Source: an uncultured Actinomycetes bacterium (GTDB taxonomy: Bacteria > Actinomycetota > Actinomycetes > Nanopelagicales > Nanopelagicaceae). Taken from it: 24,689 bases of DNA. Position 1 is the stretch's first letter; each line of letters begins with the position of its first letter. The translations under genes and the position numbers were made by a program. The stretch lies in assembly GCA_903928395.1 (NCBI GenBank), contig CAIYQS010000178.1:1-24689 (forward strand), written 5' to 3'. The notes below the pieces were generated by a model. That model ran no database searches, was not told the DNA's origin, and saw only the letters and a program-made list of their open reading frames with translations. This document shows positions 22,962 through 24,689 of this stretch, in pieces.

Positions 22962-24689
22962 GGCCTACGACGTCCAAGGAATTCAAGAGAAGTGGTTGCC
23001 AGTCTGGGATCGGCTAGAACCATTTAAATCTGGCCGCGCAGGAGATGCTCGCCCAAAGAAGTACGTCCTAGACATGTTTCCCTACCCTTCCGGGGACCTA
23101 CATATGGGTCACGCGGAGGCTTACGCACTCGGTGATGTCATCGCCAGATATTGGGTTCAAAAGGGCTTTAACGTCCTGCATCCGATCGGCTGGGACTCCT
23201 TTGGGCTTCCTGCCGAAAACGCGGCAATTAAACGCGGTACCGATCCGCGGGCCTGGACCTATGAAAATATCGCGGTTCAAAAAGCTTCTATGCGCCGATA
23301 CGCGTGTTCCTTTGATTGGGATCGCACGCTCCACACCTCAGATCCCGAGTATTACAAATGGAACCAGTGGCTCTTCCTTGAGTTTTATAAGAAAGGGCTC
23401 GCTTACCGAAAAGACTCCGCTGTTAATTGGTGCCCCAAAGATCAAACAGTTCTTGCTAACGAACAAGTAGTTGCCGGACTTTGTGAACGCTGTGACACCC
23501 CTGTCACCAAAAAGAAATTGAATCAGTGGTACCTCAAAATCACAGATTACGCCGATCGTTTACTTGACGATATGAAGTCACTAGAAGGCAAGTGGCCCGA
23601 AAAAGTTTTGATGATGCAACGTAACTGGATCGGTCGTTCACAAGGCGCCGAAGTTGTCTTTGAAATTGAAGGCCGCACTGAACCAATTACTGTTTACACG
23701 ACCCGACCTGACACTTTGTACGGCGCAACCTTTATGGTTGTTGCAGTGGATAGTGCGCTCGCGGCTGAACTTGCAGCTGGTGGAGCAGCAGAACCCGCAT
23801 TTAAAGAGTATTTAGAGAAGACTAAAGCGGCAAGTGATATTGATCGTCTTGCAACGGATCGCCCAAAGAGCGGTATCTTTTTAGAGCGATATGCCATCAA
23901 TCCGGTGAACGGTGAAAAGTTGCCCATCTGGGTTTCTGATTATGTGTTGGCCGATTACGGAACTGGCGCGATCATGGCTGTACCCGCGCATGATCAACGC
24001 GATTTAGATTTTGCTCGCGCGATGGGGCTACCAGTCCGTGTTGTAGTTAAAACTGAGGAAGAAGATGCATTTGTTAGCGGCGTTGCAACTGCTGGCGATG
24101 GAGAGTTAATTAATTCTGGATCGCTCAACGGCTTAACTAAAGATGCAGCGATCGCAAAGATCATCGAGGAGTTAGCAGCGAAGCAACTCGGCAAGGCCGC
24201 CAAAAACTATCGCCTCCGCGACTGGCTGATTTCAAGGCAACGTTTCTGGGGAACACCGATTCCGATTATTCATTGCCCATCGTGTGGCGAAGTCCCTGTT
24301 CCAGAAAACCAATTACCTGTTCGACTTCCTGATGCAACTGGACTGGATCTAAAGCCCAAAGGTTCATCTCCGCTAGGGGCAGCTGCCGACTGGGTTAACG
24401 TAACTTGCCCACAATGTGGAGAAGCAGCTAAGCGTGATGCCGACACCATGGATACCTTCTTTGACTCTAGTTGGTACTTCTTGCGCTACACCAGCGTGCA
24501 GTTTGATGACCGGGCTTTTGATGTGGAAGCCGTGAAGACTTGGCTTCCAGTTGATCAATATGTTGGCGGCGTAACCCACGCGATTTTGCACCTTTTGTAT
24601 TCCCGCTTCTTTGCTAAAGTCTTACATGACCTTGGCTACTTGGATTTCGAGGAGCCGTTCACCCGTTTACTCAATCAGGGCATGGTGCA
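22954..24689 (+). CDS. leuS: Leucyl-tRNA synthetase, N-terminal 578 codons (cut by window end)
   Basis: The open frame runs from ATG 22954 to the window edge without a stop. It shows all early LeuRS landmarks: YDVQGIQEKW (5-14), YVLDMFPYPSGDLHMGH (37-53) with the HIGH-class motif HMGH, HPIGWDSFGLPAENAA, NWCPKDQTVLANEQV, NQWYLKITDYAD, and the CP1 editing domain with TTRPDTLYGATF (249-260) and GTGAIMAVPAHDQRD. These are followed by LRDWLISRQRFWGTPIP, two CxxC pairs (CPSCGE, CPQCGE) and DTMDTFFDSSWYFLRY. The KMSKS loop and anticodon domain lie beyond the window. The start overlaps the SDR stop by 8 bases; GGGAG lies about 11 bases upstream. It charges tRNA-Leu in the cytoplasm. Confidence 0.97.
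   Translation, partial: MHEAYDVQGIQEKWLPVWDRLEPFKSGRAGDARPKKYVLDMFPYPSGDLHMGHAEAYALGDVIARYWVQKGFNVLHPIGWDSFGLPAENAAIKRGTDPRAWTYENIAVQKASMRRYACSFDWDRTLHTSDPEYYKWNQWLFLEFYKKGLAYRKDSAVNWCPKDQTVLANEQVVAGLCERCDTPVTKKKLNQWYLKITDYADRLLDDMKSLEGKWPEKVLMMQRNWIGRSQGAEVVFEIEGRTEPITVYTTRPDTLYGATFMVVAVDSALAAELAAGGAAEPAFKEYLEKTKAASDIDRLATDRPKSGIFLERYAINPVNGEKLPIWVSDYVLADYGTGAIMAVPAHDQRDLDFARAMGLPVRVVVKTEEEDAFVSGVATAGDGELINSGSLNGLTKDAAIAKIIEELAAKQLGKAAKNYRLRDWLISRQRFWGTPIPIIHCPSCGEVPVPENQLPVRLPDATGLDLKPKGSSPLGAAADWVNVTCPQCGEAAKRDADTMDTFFDSSWYFLRYTSVQFDDRAFDVEAVKTWLPVDQYVGGVTHAILHLLYSRFFAKVLHDLGYLDFEEPFTRLLNQGMV

Noticed and set aside
1..24689. tRNA or rRNA genes, CRISPR repeats, insertion sequences, phage integrase or attachment sites.
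   Set aside because: I saw no cloverleaf-like segment, no regularly spaced repeats, no transposase or integrase motifs, and no long direct or inverted repeats.

Overview
The window looks like an actinobacterial chromosome segment with moderate GC. A freshwater Nanopelagicales-type (acI) lineage is my guess, based on actinobacterial protein styles, very tight gene packing and leaderless TANNNT-type promoters; no marker gene proves it. It holds about 26 genes, no RNA genes, no mobile elements, no CRISPR array and no gene-free stretch over 300 bases.

Region 1 (1-2845, + strand): the last part of an oligopeptide/dipeptide-type ABC importer: two permeases (the first cut by the window edge) and two ATPases.

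Region 2 (2842-16701): a catabolic island for a sugar acid or related hydroxy acid. A leftward operon (5194 down to 2842) encodes an FAH-family hydrolase, an SDR dehydrogenase, a KDPG-type aldolase and a small ABM-domain protein. A rightward operon (5304-9419) encodes a D-2-hydroxyacid dehydrogenase, a free-standing lipoyl-domain protein, the E1 alpha and E1 beta subunits of a thiamine-diphosphate 2-oxoacid dehydrogenase, and another SDR. Then come a GntR/FCD repressor, an Ldh2-type dehydrogenase (leftward), an enolase-superfamily dehydratase with an FGGY kinase, a DapA-family aldolase, and a third SDR with an acetoacetate-decarboxylase-family protein.

Five intergenic sites share the pattern ATTGTTNACA-GTNNAC. 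They sit upstream of every transcription unit of this island, including gntR itself, and nowhere else I could find in the window. I read this as one local regulon of the GntR/FCD protein. A plausible flow is: uptake; oxidation (SDRs, Ldh2, 2-hydroxyacid dehydrogenase); dehydration to a 2-keto-3-deoxy acid; splitting by an aldolase or by oxidation plus FAH hydrolysis; and oxidation of a 2-oxo acid by the E1/lipoyl module. The actual substrate cannot be told from sequence.

Region 3 (16721-21416): a small secreted protein, a large FtsX/MacB-like permease and a fused double ABC ATPase whose second nucleotide-binding half is degenerate.

Region 4 (21436-24689): a YdeI/DUF1801-type protein, an SDR of the retinol-dehydrogenase-like type, and the first 578 codons of leucyl-tRNA synthetase, which runs off the window.
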